Shown one piece after another: positions 36,240 to 45,251 of a stretch of DNA of 64,000 nt; position 1 is the first letter of the stretch; every line of letters begins with the position of its first letter. The position numbers and the translations under genes were made by a program. A model generated the notes under the pieces. The model had not been told where the DNA came from. It saw nothing but the letters and a program-made list of their open reading frames with translations, and made no database searches. This DNA comes from Legionella birminghamensis. Lineage in GTDB: Bacteria; Pseudomonadota; Gammaproteobacteria; Legionellales; Legionellaceae. The DNA is taken from contig NZ_UGNW01000001.1 of NCBI RefSeq assembly GCF_900452515.1, forward strand, positions 1,240,001-1,304,000, written 5' to 3'.

Positions 36240-36584
36240 ATGAAAAAAGTGGTTTGGATGGTCTTGTGTGTTCTGTTGTCTATGGGACTAATGACCAATG
36301 AAGTATCGGCGAAGCGTTTTGGCGGGGTACGAAGCTTTAATTCCTATCGCAGTAAAAACTATTCTTCAAAAAATGTATCGGCTCCAAAAACATCAACGGC
36401 TGGTAAAGCCAGCCGCTGGCGTAGCGGTCTGAGCGGTTTCTTGCTGGGAGGCTTATTGGCCAGCCTGTTTTTCCATAATGGATTGGGAACTGCCTTATTC
36501 AGCTGGCTGCTTTTGGGTGCAGTTGTCCTGATAGCGCTTAGATTCTTGACACGCTTTGGACATCAAGGAAATGGGAAGCAATAA
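36240..36584 (+). CDS. Small exported membrane protein with Gly/Ser/Arg-rich segment
   Basis: A 114-residue protein: signal-like N-terminus (about 1-24), then AKRFGGVRSFNSYRSKNYSS, then a strongly hydrophobic C-terminal half with two segments (about 62-80 and 82-102). The AKRFGG...S beginning recalls the N-terminus of Tim44-like domain proteins, but the domain itself is absent. AAAGG lies 9 bases before ATG. It follows the serine hydrolase by 86 bp on the same strand. Role unknown. Confidence 0.55.
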   Translation: MKKVVWMVLCVLLSMGLMTNEVSAKRFGGVRSFNSYRSKNYSSKNVSAPKTSTAGKASRWRSGLSGFLLGGLLASLFFHNGLGTALFSWLLLGAVVLIALRFLTRFGHQGNGKQ

Positions 36585-36593
36585 ATTCCCAGA

Positions 36594-38450
36594 TTATAGG
36601 GGTGTTATATCAGCATTCCCAAGGGCGCTTTTTGTTGTTTCGTAGCCAATATCAATCACTTGTTTGATCTTATCCTGCTTTAAGTTGAGAAAGGGAAGAT
36701 GGTTCATGGGAGGTTCAATGAGTAAATTGGCTGCTTTGGAATTCGCAGCCGTTTTCGCAACTGAGCCGACTAACAAGGATTTTAAGAATGTTTCCAGTAA
36801 GGGTGGATAGACCCATTCACGGTATTTTAATCCAATTCGCCGTAAAATACCCATCTTAAAAGAGACTATTGCGGGAAAATTATAGATATGGTGATCCACA
36901 GCTGTTTCTGACTGATTGACTGCTATAATATAACTTTGTTTTCCAATCAGGCTGCGCATCTGATCAACCGGAAGATTATTTAATAAACCGCCATCGACAT
37001 ATAATTGCCCATTTTTGACCATCGGGGGGAAAACCAGGGGAAGGGAGCAACTGCAGCGTAGATTATCTTTTAGTAGTCCTGTTGCGTCTCGGACTTCCTT
37101 GCCCGTATTTAAGTTACAGGCCATACTGAAAAATGGCAGCCATAGATCTTCCGCATACAGATTGTCAAATATCTGATAGATAGTTTCAGTAAATTCCTTC
37201 CCATTGGTGATTGATACGAGCGGGTAAGAAAGATTAAGAAAGGATACGCTTTTCTGTCCCAATTTTGTTAGCGGCAGCAGTTTTTGATGAACGATATTAA
37301 AATCCTGATACAGGGCATAAGCGGCCGCTACCAGGGAGCCTGCACTTGTCCCGGCAATGGCATCGATATCGATATTGGCCTCCGACAGTGCTTTTAATGT
37401 TCCTAATGCCGCCCAGCCTTTGGCGCCCCCACCGCTTAAAACCAATGCAACAGGCTTGCCGATAATAAAACGGATTAGTCGCTGATAATCTTTTTGATAA
37501 CTCATACGGATTTGATGATGCAGTGTAAATGAACTCAAGCTGAGCCAGGATGAAGTTTTTTCGGGAAGCAGGGCATTCAATTTGCCATGAAGGAGGACTA
37601 ATTCTTTTCTTGAAACAAAAGGCAGATTCATCTCACCTAAAAGTCGTGAGGCAAATTGATTTAAATGCGGTTCCTGATGCCCGCTTGCTATACAAAAAAT
37701 GGCATCAATATTTTCGAGAATTATGGTCCCTTCTTTAGAGGCAAGAATATTAAAATAATATTCAAGGATTGCAACGTCAGACAGAATAAAAATGATGGTT
37801 TTATTCTGATTCTCAGCTTGGTCAAGCGCATCCTGAATAATACACTGCTTGTTCTCGGTTAAGGGGTTGGCTTCGATAACCATAAGCTGATGTTTATCCT
37901 GAATATTCGCTTTCAATTGTTCAATAAAGTGAGCCGGTATGGGAGTCTCGGTAGCGGGAATAATCGCAATATGCCGGCAAAGCTTGTCTGTTGACAGAAG
38001 TTTTATGACGGACTGGGATCGGGTAATGATACTGTCAGTAATTTGTAACTGCACATCGACACCAGCAAAATTCTTCCAAAATTCAATGAAGGCACTGCGT
38101 GAAATTTTAAGTAAGAGGGAATATTGAGAGGCTTTAACTGATAAAGTACGCGGTCTGTTAGAAAAGACACCGAGCTCCCCTACAGTTTCGCCCTCCTTGA
38201 TTACGCCTACCATTTTGACTGATTTTTCTTTGGGAATATAGGCGATAAGATGTCCGTAAATGACAATATACAAGCCATCGGAACTATCGCCCTGGTTAAA
38301 GAGGATGCTGCCGCTTTTCAGATAAACTTTTTCGGAAAGCTTTAAGAGTATGTGATATTGTTCCTGGCTTAAATTGGCAAATATGGGAGTATTTGACAAT
38401 CGTTCCATAATTCTTTTTTCATCTACTTCATCAAGGTTCAGATCGTCCAT
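36594..38450 (-). CDS. Patatin-like phospholipase with cyclic-nucleotide-binding domain
   Basis: A 618-residue protein. The N-terminus (about residues 18-130) is a cNMP-binding fold (ILFNQGDSSDGLYIVIYG, GETVGELGVFSNRPRT). The patatin domain has GGGAKG at 340-345 (oxyanion), the nucleophile Ser369 in GTSAGS and Asp486 in DGG, so the catalytic pair is intact. This architecture is that of neuropathy target esterase-like lysophospholipases. There is no signal peptide. Legionella has many patatin effectors, but this layout may be a housekeeping lysophospholipase instead. Confidence 0.85.
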   Translation of the reverse strand: MDDLNLDEVDEKRIMERLSNTPIFANLSQEQYHILLKLSEKVYLKSGSILFNQGDSSDGLYIVIYGHLIAYIPKEKSVKMVGVIKEGETVGELGVFSNRPRTLSVKASQYSLLLKISRSAFIEFWKNFAGVDVQLQITDSIITRSQSVIKLLSTDKLCRHIAIIPATETPIPAHFIEQLKANIQDKHQLMVIEANPLTENKQCIIQDALDQAENQNKTIIFILSDVAILEYYFNILASKEGTIILENIDAIFCIASGHQEPHLNQFASRLLGEMNLPFVSRKELVLLHGKLNALLPEKTSSWLSLSSFTLHHQIRMSYQKDYQRLIRFIIGKPVALVLSGGGAKGWAALGTLKALSEANIDIDAIAGTSAGSLVAAAYALYQDFNIVHQKLLPLTKLGQKSVSFLNLSYPLVSITNGKEFTETIYQIFDNLYAEDLWLPFFSMACNLNTGKEVRDATGLLKDNLRCSCSLPLVFPPMVKNGQLYVDGGLLNNLPVDQMRSLIGKQSYIIAVNQSETAVDHHIYNFPAIVSFKMGILRRIGLKYREWVYPPLLETFLKSLLVGSVAKTAANSKAANLLIEPPMNHLPFLNLKQDKIKQVIDIGYETTKSALGNADITPL

Positions 38451-38506
38451 TTCTTATCTCGGCAAGATTAAAAGCTTATTATCAGTAGACTTCTTTCCTG
38501 GCTTTG

Positions 38507-38540
38507 CCAGACATCAGTTTCTGCATTGACGGATGTCTGG
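38507..38540. other. 9-bp inverted repeat between patatin and GH5 genes
   Basis: CCAGACATC (38507-38515) and GATGTCTGG (38532-38540) face each other across 16 bases. No T-run follows the stem on the minus strand, where a terminator of the GH5 gene would be read. It could be an operator of the patatin gene instead. Confidence 0.3.
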
Positions 38541-38623
38541 TGTGTGTAAGCCATCAATTTTTAATCTAATGATAGTTCAAAATACTAATCTGACAATTTA
38601 TGACTTTTAATTTTACGTTCTCC

Positions 38624-40126
38624 TTACAGAAAGTTTTTCATTACATTAAACTGATAAGAATCGGGTTTAACCCGCAGATTGTACCCGCCCCAGCCATGGC
38701 CTGTAGACCAGATGGTCCATCCCGCAAACCCATAATCCTTGCCGTTGGCGCTATTATCCTGGAGGTATTGCAAGAACTCTTGTAAGGGCGCTGTACAGCT
38801 GGCAGCATTAGTGCCCGTACCGAATTCGGTCACAATTGCTTTTAATTTGTTTTCCTGCAAATAATCAACAAACTCGTCCAGGTTGAAGCCATTTGGGCCT
38901 TTTGTTGTTAGATCCGACAGGCATTCATTATGCGTTCCGCTATAATCGCTATCCAGATACTGATGCACATTAATCAGAACTTTTGAAAGATCAGTAATGC
39001 CTGCCTCGGCAAAATTCTCACGGGTAAACAGGGAGGCATTGGAATAAACCTGGCCATCGCTGCCTGTCCATTGGTAGGTAGTCCAGGAGTGTAATCCTGT
39101 CCAGCTGTTGCCTTCTACCAGAATATATCCCTCAAATCCTTTATTGCGCAGATATTTGATTAAATCGGCCTGAATCGTAAATACCTTGTTATCGGGGATA
39201 TCAACTGGTTCATTCACCAGGTCTACCATGATATAGTTTTTATCAATCTGGTCATCCTTTTGAATCAGATCGACTAACTGCCCCCAGACGGATTCATAAG
39301 CATTCTGATCAAGAACAAGGGTTCCATCCGGGCATTTTCCTTCCGGACCACAGCCGGAATATTCTTCCCCAAATTTGGAGTAGCGCATATAGGCATGCAA
39401 ATCGAGAATGGTATTCACTTTGGCATGAGTAAGACTTTGCAGCAAAGGGCGCAAATAGTTTTCATAATAGGCCTTGTTAATGCCGCCTTTGCCTGCGCCA
39501 TCCAGTTGCACATAACCCCAGCTGATGGGGATTCTTACAGTATTCACGCCGGCCTTTATGAATGTTTCAGTATCTTTTAAGTCAGAATTCGCTTTAGCTG
39601 CATCAGCTTCCGACAGATTGGGGACAACCACTGGATCAATGGTTTTTCCAAACTCCAGGCCAGATAAGTTAATCCCGGCAAACTGCCAATTACTGTTTGG
39701 CACTGCGGCTGGCAGATTCATATTAGCATCAATAGGGGTGTAATCAATTTGCCCGGTGACTAATCCCTGGCTATCTATTTTAGGATCCTTATAGGTAATA
39801 TGAACGCCTTCAGGAGGATTATAACTGCTTACAGAATTATTGCCGGAATTATTAATACTAAATCCCACGTAGCCTAGATAAGTGTTATTTCCAGAACAAC
39901 CGCCAAAACGCAATGTTGCCCCCGCATAGTACTGATTACCTGAGGCTGCATTGGCATCCCCTGATTGACCGGGCGCCAGAGGAAGTGTGACTGCGCCATT
40001 TCCATTTTGAATACAGATATAGGGTTTTACAGAGCCGCCAGGTCCTACACCACTGATCTCATTAGTCATCGAAGCGGCATAACTGAAGCCTGGTATCAAT
40101 AAAACAACAGGTATTATCTTTAACAT
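38624..40126 (-). CDS. Secreted glycoside hydrolase family 5 endoglucanase
   Basis: A 500-residue exported enzyme. Signal peptide about 1-17; then a roughly 120-residue beta-rich module (GGSVKPYICIQNGNG, possible carbohydrate-binding domain); then a GH5 barrel with acid/base Glu306 in LVNEPVD and nucleophile Glu434 in VTEFGTG, and the aromatic platform WTIWSTGHGWGGY. Members cut beta-1,4-glucan. L. pneumophila secretes a GH5 enzyme (CelA) by type II secretion, and the same is likely here. It is divergent from a LuxR gene with a 90-bp gap. Confidence 0.85.
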   Translation of the reverse strand: MLKIIPVVLLIPGFSYAASMTNEISGVGPGGSVKPYICIQNGNGAVTLPLAPGQSGDANAASGNQYYAGATLRFGGCSGNNTYLGYVGFSINNSGNNSVSSYNPPEGVHITYKDPKIDSQGLVTGQIDYTPIDANMNLPAAVPNSNWQFAGINLSGLEFGKTIDPVVVPNLSEADAAKANSDLKDTETFIKAGVNTVRIPISWGYVQLDGAGKGGINKAYYENYLRPLLQSLTHAKVNTILDLHAYMRYSKFGEEYSGCGPEGKCPDGTLVLDQNAYESVWGQLVDLIQKDDQIDKNYIMVDLVNEPVDIPDNKVFTIQADLIKYLRNKGFEGYILVEGNSWTGLHSWTTYQWTGSDGQVYSNASLFTRENFAEAGITDLSKVLINVHQYLDSDYSGTHNECLSDLTTKGPNGFNLDEFVDYLQENKLKAIVTEFGTGTNAASCTAPLQEFLQYLQDNSANGKDYGFAGWTIWSTGHGWGGYNLRVKPDSYQFNVMKNFL

Positions 40127-40217
40127 GATAACCTCTCAGTGTGTTACGGTTGCTATTAATGTATAATAAATAAACATGTATTGCTTCCTGTCTTTCCTGA
40201 CAGGTATAGGGATAAGG

Positions 40218-40931
40218 ATGCATCAAACTTGTCAGCTATTTGCCAGCGCAAGCTCTCTGGAACATTTAAATGGCTTACTTTCTGACTATTTGGGAAATGC
40301 TGGTATCCATAGTTTTGCGGTGACCTATTACCATCGGCATACAAAAACTGGAAGCAGGCTTATCTATGATTGGGTAAGTCCTGCTTTAAAAATATGGCAC
40401 CAATACTATCTAGAGCAAGGCTATGCAGATATCGACAGAACCCTGGAGTATTCCGAAAAATCCCTGCTGCCTGTTTACTGGAGTGTTAAAGATCAGTTAG
40501 AAAATGCTAAAAACAAACGCGAACAACGTATTCGCGAGGAATCGCTCACTTATGGAATTGAGACTGGCCTGAGTATTCCTGTCTATGGACCGCAGGGGGA
40601 TTTTATTGTCCTGGTTTTGCATCAGCGGCATGCGGAAAACGGTTTGGCGGACTGGCAGGAAAAACAATATGAATGGATGATAATTGCCGCAATTTATTTC
40701 CAGCAGTTAAGGCATTTTCTGGCCCATGAAGCAGTGAAAGACGCTAACCTGACGCTGCGTGAAATGCAATGCCTTGAATTAACTTCCCAGGGGTTGAGGC
40801 TGGAAGCAATTGCCAAACTTCTTGAAGTGTCAAACCGGACTGTCAATTTCCATCTACAGAATGCCAATAAAAAATTGGGTGTCAACAATAAATACATGGC
40901 TATTATCCGCTGGCAGGAACAGCAACGATAG
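40218..40931 (+). CDS. LuxR-family regulator (autoinducer-binding type, solo)
   Basis: A 237-residue regulator. The N-terminal half has an autoinducer-binding-like pattern: WHQYYLEQGYADIDRTLEYS then PVYW, with the Trp, Tyr and Asp residues that line the lactone pocket of LuxR proteins in the expected order. The C-terminal LuxR helix-turn-helix is LTLREMQCLELTSQGLRLEA then NRTVNFHLQNANKKLGV. No luxI synthase is in the window, so it is a LuxR solo. ATG 40218 is preferred (GGGATAAGG upstream) over 40176. It is divergent from the GH5 gene, so it may control it. Confidence 0.8.
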   Translation: MHQTCQLFASASSLEHLNGLLSDYLGNAGIHSFAVTYYHRHTKTGSRLIYDWVSPALKIWHQYYLEQGYADIDRTLEYSEKSLLPVYWSVKDQLENAKNKREQRIREESLTYGIETGLSIPVYGPQGDFIVLVLHQRHAENGLADWQEKQYEWMIIAAIYFQQLRHFLAHEAVKDANLTLREMQCLELTSQGLRLEAIAKLLEVSNRTVNFHLQNANKKLGVNNKYMAIIRWQEQQR

Positions 40932-41000
40932 ACAAAAAACCTTGCTGTTGCCGGATGACTTGGGTAGAGTGCTGCCTATCCAGTCATAAGAGTTAGTGCT

Positions 41001-44000
41001 ATGAAATCCTCGTTTGTCCATTTACGCATTCATTCCGAGTTTTCGATGATTGATGGTTTAGTGAGAATGAAACCATTAATGAAGGCGGTAATTGAACGAG
41101 GCATGAACGCCGTTGCTGTGACTGACCACTGCAATTTATTCGCTGCAGTAAAGCTATTCAAATCCGCTATTGATGCAGGGATCAAGCCTATCATCGGCAG
41201 TGATTTAAGTTGTCATTATGCCGATAAACCCGAAGAAGTATCCTCATTGGTTTTGCTTTGTCAGAATGATCAGGGATATCGAAACCTGACCTGTCTAGTG
41301 TCCAGAGCCTATCAGTTTGGACAGTATCAGGGACAGCCGTATATTCATTATGAATGGTTGACCGAGCACGCAGAAGGTCTCATAGCGCTTTCTGGAGGGC
41401 GGACGGGAATAATCGGCAAAGCATTGATAAGCGGTGATCAGGATCTGGCTTATACCCTGGCACATCATTTTAATCAGCTATTTCCAGGACGTTTCTATTT
41501 GGAGATCCAGCGTACTGGAAGAAAGGATGAAAGTTTTTATAATGAAGCGATAGTACAAATGTCGCAAAGCCTCTGCATCCCGCTGGTAGCAACCAATGAC
41601 GTCCGTTTTGTTTCTCAGAATGACTTCCATGCCCATGAGGCAAGAGTGTGCATTCATCAGGGTTATACCCTGGCTGATCCCAGACGTACCCAGGAATATA
41701 GTGATAAACAATATCTGCGCTCGGCTGAAGAAATGGAAAAGCTCTTTGCTGACTTGCCGCAGGCCCTGGCAAATACCGTTGAGATCGCCAAACGCTGCAC
41801 TGTTAAACTTGAGTTGGGACAGAATTATCTCCCTAACTTCCCAATTCCGGATGGCTCCAGCGAAGCTGATTATTTATCCAAACTGTCGAGGGAAGGGCTT
41901 GAAGAACGTCTAATACAGATATTCCGTAATGAACCGCCAGAAGTACTACAAAGTAAACGGGATGCATATGACCAGCGTTTACAAGTTGAACTGGATGTAA
42001 TTAATCGCATGGGGTTTCCCGGATACTTTCTCATCGTGGCGGATTTTATTCAATGGGCCAAGCAAAATGGCGTTCCTGTTGGACCGGGACGGGGGTCAGG
42101 GGCGGGTTCGCTGGTGGCCTATGCCCTGAAGATTACCGACTTGGATCCGCTGCTCTATGAACTACTGTTTGAGCGGTTTTTGAATCCCGAACGGGTTTCC
42201 ATGCCGGACTTTGACATCGATTTTTGTATGGAAGGACGCGATCGGGTTATTGAATATGTGGCTGAAAAATACGGACGGCAGAGCGTTTCCCAGATTATTA
42301 CTTTTGGAACTATGGCCGCCAAAGCGGTTGTGCGTGATGTGGGGCGTGTCCTGGGACACCCCTATGGATTTGTTGATAAAATTGCCAAACTGATCCCTTT
42401 TGAGATTGGGATAACGCTGGCAAAAGCACTTCAGGATGAGGAAGAGCTCAAACGCCGCTATGACGAGGAAGAGGACGTTAAAGAGCTGATTGATTTGGCA
42501 ATGAAACTTGAAGGAATTACCCGAAACGCCGGTAAGCATGCCGGAGGTGTGGTCATTGCGCCTTCAACCTTGACTGATTTTACTGCCATCTACTGCGAAG
42601 AAGGCTCTTCCCAGATTGTCAGCCAGTTTGATAAGGATGATGTGGAAGCCGCCGGTCTGGTAAAGTTCGACTTTCTCGGTTTGCGAACACTGACTATTAT
42701 TGATTGGGCTTTGCAGACTGTTAATCAGCTAAGAGCAGCACAACAGGAACCGCCGATCGATATTGGCTTAATCCCTACCGATGATTCAGCAAGTTTTGAT
42801 TTATTAAAAGCCTGTCAGACAACTGCGGTTTTCCAGCTGGAATCGCGCGGTATGAAAGAATTGATCCATCGTCTCCAGCCTGACTGTTTTGAAGACATTA
42901 TTGCCTTAGTGGCCTTATTCCGGCCAGGTCCTTTGCAATCCGGGATGGTGGATGATTTTATTGACCGTAAACATGGCCGCGCCAAAGTGGAATACCCCCA
43001 TCCGGATTTGGAGCCTATTCTAAAGCCGACTTATGGAGTTATCCTCTACCAGGAGCAGGTGATGCAGATTGCTCAGGTGCTGGCTAATTATACGCTGGGA
43101 GCTGCCGACATGCTGCGCCGTGCAATGGGGAAAAAGAAGCCTGAGGAAATGGCAAAGCAGAGGGCTATTTTTACTGAGGGTGCTGTGGGACGGGGGGTCG
43201 AGGAGGCCACTGCAACTTACATTTTCGATTTGATGGAAAAGTTTGCCGGTTATGGATTTAACAAGTCGCATTCGGCTGCCTATGCATTGGTTGCTTATCA
43301 GACTGCCTGGCTCAAGGCTCATTTTCCTGCCGCGTTTATGGCCGCGGTAATGTCCTCGGATATGGACAATACCGATAAAGTGGTCACGTTTATCAATGAA
43401 TGTTATCAGATGAAACTAAACGTGCTGCCGCCTTCAATCAATACCTCGCAATTCAAATTTACTGTGGCGGATAACAATACGATTTTGTACGGTTTGGGGG
43501 CTATCAAGGGAGTGGGGGAATCTGCAATCAGTTGTATTATTCAGGAGCGCGAGCAGGCGGGAGCGTTTACCGGCTTATTTGATTTTTGCCATCGGCTCGA
43601 TCTTCGAAAAGTGAATCGCCGCGTTCTGGAAGCGCTCATCAAATGCGGGGCAATGGATGTCTGGCAGCAGGAGCGATCCGTATTATTTGCCTCGCTGGAA
43701 AAGGCGCTGAAAATTGCGGATGCCGCGCAGCAGAATCAAAATAGCGGCCAGACTGATTTATTTTCCCTGATTGAGGATTCCTCAACAAAGGAAGATTATC
43801 AACAGGCTCGTCCCTGGAACCAGATGCAGCGTCTTGATGGCGAAAAAGAAACGTTGGGGTTATATTTTAGCGGACACCCGGCGGGGCAGTATGTTGAGGA
43901 ATTAAAGAGCAATGTGACACCGATTAGTAAGTTAAATCCAAGCGGCGCAAAAAAGGCCTGGATTTGTGCGTTACTCACCGGACTGCGGCGTGTCATAACC

Positions 44001-44447
44001 AAGCGTGGGAAAAAACTGGTTATTCTGTCGGTTGAAGATGTGTCAGGTAAAATGGATGTGGTTGTTTTTTCAGAGGTTTTTGATACAGTAACTACAGAAA
44101 TCCAAAACGGCATGATGCTCGTGATCGAGGGAGAAATTAGCCGGGACGATTTTAACGGCGGTATAAAAATGTCTGCCAGCCAGATTTTAACTATAGCAGA
44201 AGCGCGAATCCGCTTTGCCAAATCTTTGAAATTGAATCTCAGCTTCAGAGATAGTGAGTTCATAGGCGAACTAAAATCGATATTAAAAAATCACAAGGGT
44301 CATTGTGTAACTCAGGTTTTGTACCAGGCAGAGAAAGCCAGCGTAATGTTAAGCCTGGGTACGCAATACTGTGTTTCACCCAGTGACGAATTATTGAATA
44401 TGCTGCGGGAATTGCTAGGTAATGACAATGTAAGAATGTGTTATTAA
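41001..44447 (+). CDS. dnaE: DNA polymerase III subunit alpha
   Basis: Replicative polymerase, 1148 residues. The N-terminal PHP domain starts FVHLRIHSEFSMIDGLVRMK; the catalytic domain has GPGRGSGAGSLVAYALKI and the carboxylates Asp403 and Asp405 in MPDFDIDF (401 and 403 in E. coli). Middle blocks are RPGPLQSGMVDDFIDRKHG, YGVILYQEQVMQIAQ and FNKSHSAAYALVAYQTAWLK. The OB-fold and C-terminal tau-binding region follow. Length is close to the family norm (1160). Monocistronic as far as seen. Confidence 0.98.
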   Translation: MKSSFVHLRIHSEFSMIDGLVRMKPLMKAVIERGMNAVAVTDHCNLFAAVKLFKSAIDAGIKPIIGSDLSCHYADKPEEVSSLVLLCQNDQGYRNLTCLVSRAYQFGQYQGQPYIHYEWLTEHAEGLIALSGGRTGIIGKALISGDQDLAYTLAHHFNQLFPGRFYLEIQRTGRKDESFYNEAIVQMSQSLCIPLVATNDVRFVSQNDFHAHEARVCIHQGYTLADPRRTQEYSDKQYLRSAEEMEKLFADLPQALANTVEIAKRCTVKLELGQNYLPNFPIPDGSSEADYLSKLSREGLEERLIQIFRNEPPEVLQSKRDAYDQRLQVELDVINRMGFPGYFLIVADFIQWAKQNGVPVGPGRGSGAGSLVAYALKITDLDPLLYELLFERFLNPERVSMPDFDIDFCMEGRDRVIEYVAEKYGRQSVSQIITFGTMAAKAVVRDVGRVLGHPYGFVDKIAKLIPFEIGITLAKALQDEEELKRRYDEEEDVKELIDLAMKLEGITRNAGKHAGGVVIAPSTLTDFTAIYCEEGSSQIVSQFDKDDVEAAGLVKFDFLGLRTLTIIDWALQTVNQLRAAQQEPPIDIGLIPTDDSASFDLLKACQTTAVFQLESRGMKELIHRLQPDCFEDIIALVALFRPGPLQSGMVDDFIDRKHGRAKVEYPHPDLEPILKPTYGVILYQEQVMQIAQVLANYTLGAADMLRRAMGKKKPEEMAKQRAIFTEGAVGRGVEEATATYIFDLMEKFAGYGFNKSHSAAYALVAYQTAWLKAHFPAAFMAAVMSSDMDNTDKVVTFINECYQMKLNVLPPSINTSQFKFTVADNNTILYGLGAIKGVGESAISCIIQEREQAGAFTGLFDFCHRLDLRKVNRRVLEALIKCGAMDVWQQERSVLFASLEKALKIADAAQQNQNSGQTDLFSLIEDSSTKEDYQQARPWNQMQRLDGEKETLGLYFSGHPAGQYVEELKSNVTPISKLNPSGAKKAWICALLTGLRRVITKRGKKLVILSVEDVSGKMDVVVFSEVFDTVTTEIQNGMMLVIEGEISRDDFNGGIKMSASQILTIAEARIRFAKSLKLNLSFRDSEFIGELKSILKNHKGHCVTQVLYQAEKASVMLSLGTQYCVSPSDELLNMLRELLGNDNVRMCY

Positions 44448-44509
44448 TCGTAGGTTGGGCTGTCAAGCCCAACAGTTTTATATGCTGGGCTTGACAGCCC
44501 AGCCTACGA
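44448..44509. terminator. Double inverted repeat after dnaE
   Basis: TCGTAGGTTGGGCTGTCAAG (44448 on) is inverted at 44486-44509 with one mismatch in the outer part. Each arm is itself a hairpin (TTGGGCT/AGCCCAA, CTGGGCT/AGCCCAG). It probably ends dnaE transcription and is the same repeat type as 20389-20406. Confidence 0.6.
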
Positions 44510-44550
44510 ATAGGCTAACATGGTGATAATTTTTGTAATGGATTGTTAAT

Positions 44551-45141
44551 ATGGCCATTTTATCTCGGATAATTATTTTGTTATCGATAATCCTGTCGAT
44601 GAACAGTTATGCTGCTGTGTCGAAGAAGCAGGTTTTTCACCGCAGTTTCTGGCATCCCATGTATCACGGCGAGCGACTGAATTACTGTTCTCTGGATGGT
44701 AAAAAATGCGGGCTGGAACTGGCGACTGTTTATTGCCGAATGATGGGATATCAGCGCGCCGATCATGCGATAAAAGATAATAACATCGGCCTGACACATT
44801 ATCTGGTAACTACAATGAGTTGCAAAGGCTGGCAATGCAGCGGATTTAAAACCATCCGCTGTGTGGGGGATATTTCCCATAATCCGGCAGAGCCTTATCA
44901 TTACAGATACCGACGTTATGTAGTACCGCGCTATAATAACTACCGCGTAGCCTGGTGTTATGATGGCGAACACGGTTGCGGACGTCGTGCTGCCTACTCA
45001 TTCTGTCGGCGAATGGGATATCTCAACGTTAAAAAGTATCAGATACAGAAATGCGTAGCAGCAACCCAGGCCATTGGCAATCAAAAGCTTTGCTTTGGGC
45101 CTGCCTGCCATGCCTTTGCCGAAATCGATTGCTATCGATAA
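44551..45141 (+). CDS. Exported cysteine-rich protein with an internally duplicated domain
   Basis: A 196-residue protein with a signal peptide (about 1-21). The mature part has two copies of a Cys module: first NYCSLDGKKCGLELATVYCR then MMGYQRAD and a trailing Cys pair; second AWCYDGEHGCGRRAAYSFCR then RMGYLNVKK and trailing Cys residues. The aligned heart is C-x(5-7)-CG-x(2)-A-x(3)-C-R-x-MGY. Thirteen or so cysteines suggest a disulphide-rich fold outside the cytoplasm. The linker between is Tyr/Arg-rich. I do not recognise a named family. Confidence 0.6.
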   Translation: MAILSRIIILLSIILSMNSYAAVSKKQVFHRSFWHPMYHGERLNYCSLDGKKCGLELATVYCRMMGYQRADHAIKDNNIGLTHYLVTTMSCKGWQCSGFKTIRCVGDISHNPAEPYHYRYRRYVVPRYNNYRVAWCYDGEHGCGRRAAYSFCRRMGYLNVKKYQIQKCVAATQAIGNQKLCFGPACHAFAEIDCYR

Positions 45142-45251
45142 CGAATCGTCAAAAAAACTATGTATTTAGATTTGATTGTCATTTATTTGACAGCCTACGA
45201 ACTGTTAACCAATACTAAACAGTAAGTAATTTAGACTTAAGGATAAGAGTT

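Noticed and set aside
40176-40218. Longer N-terminus of the LuxR protein from ATG 40176
   Set aside because: The extra 14 residues look like a membrane-type stretch not found in LuxR regulators, and a better ribosome binding site precedes ATG 40218.
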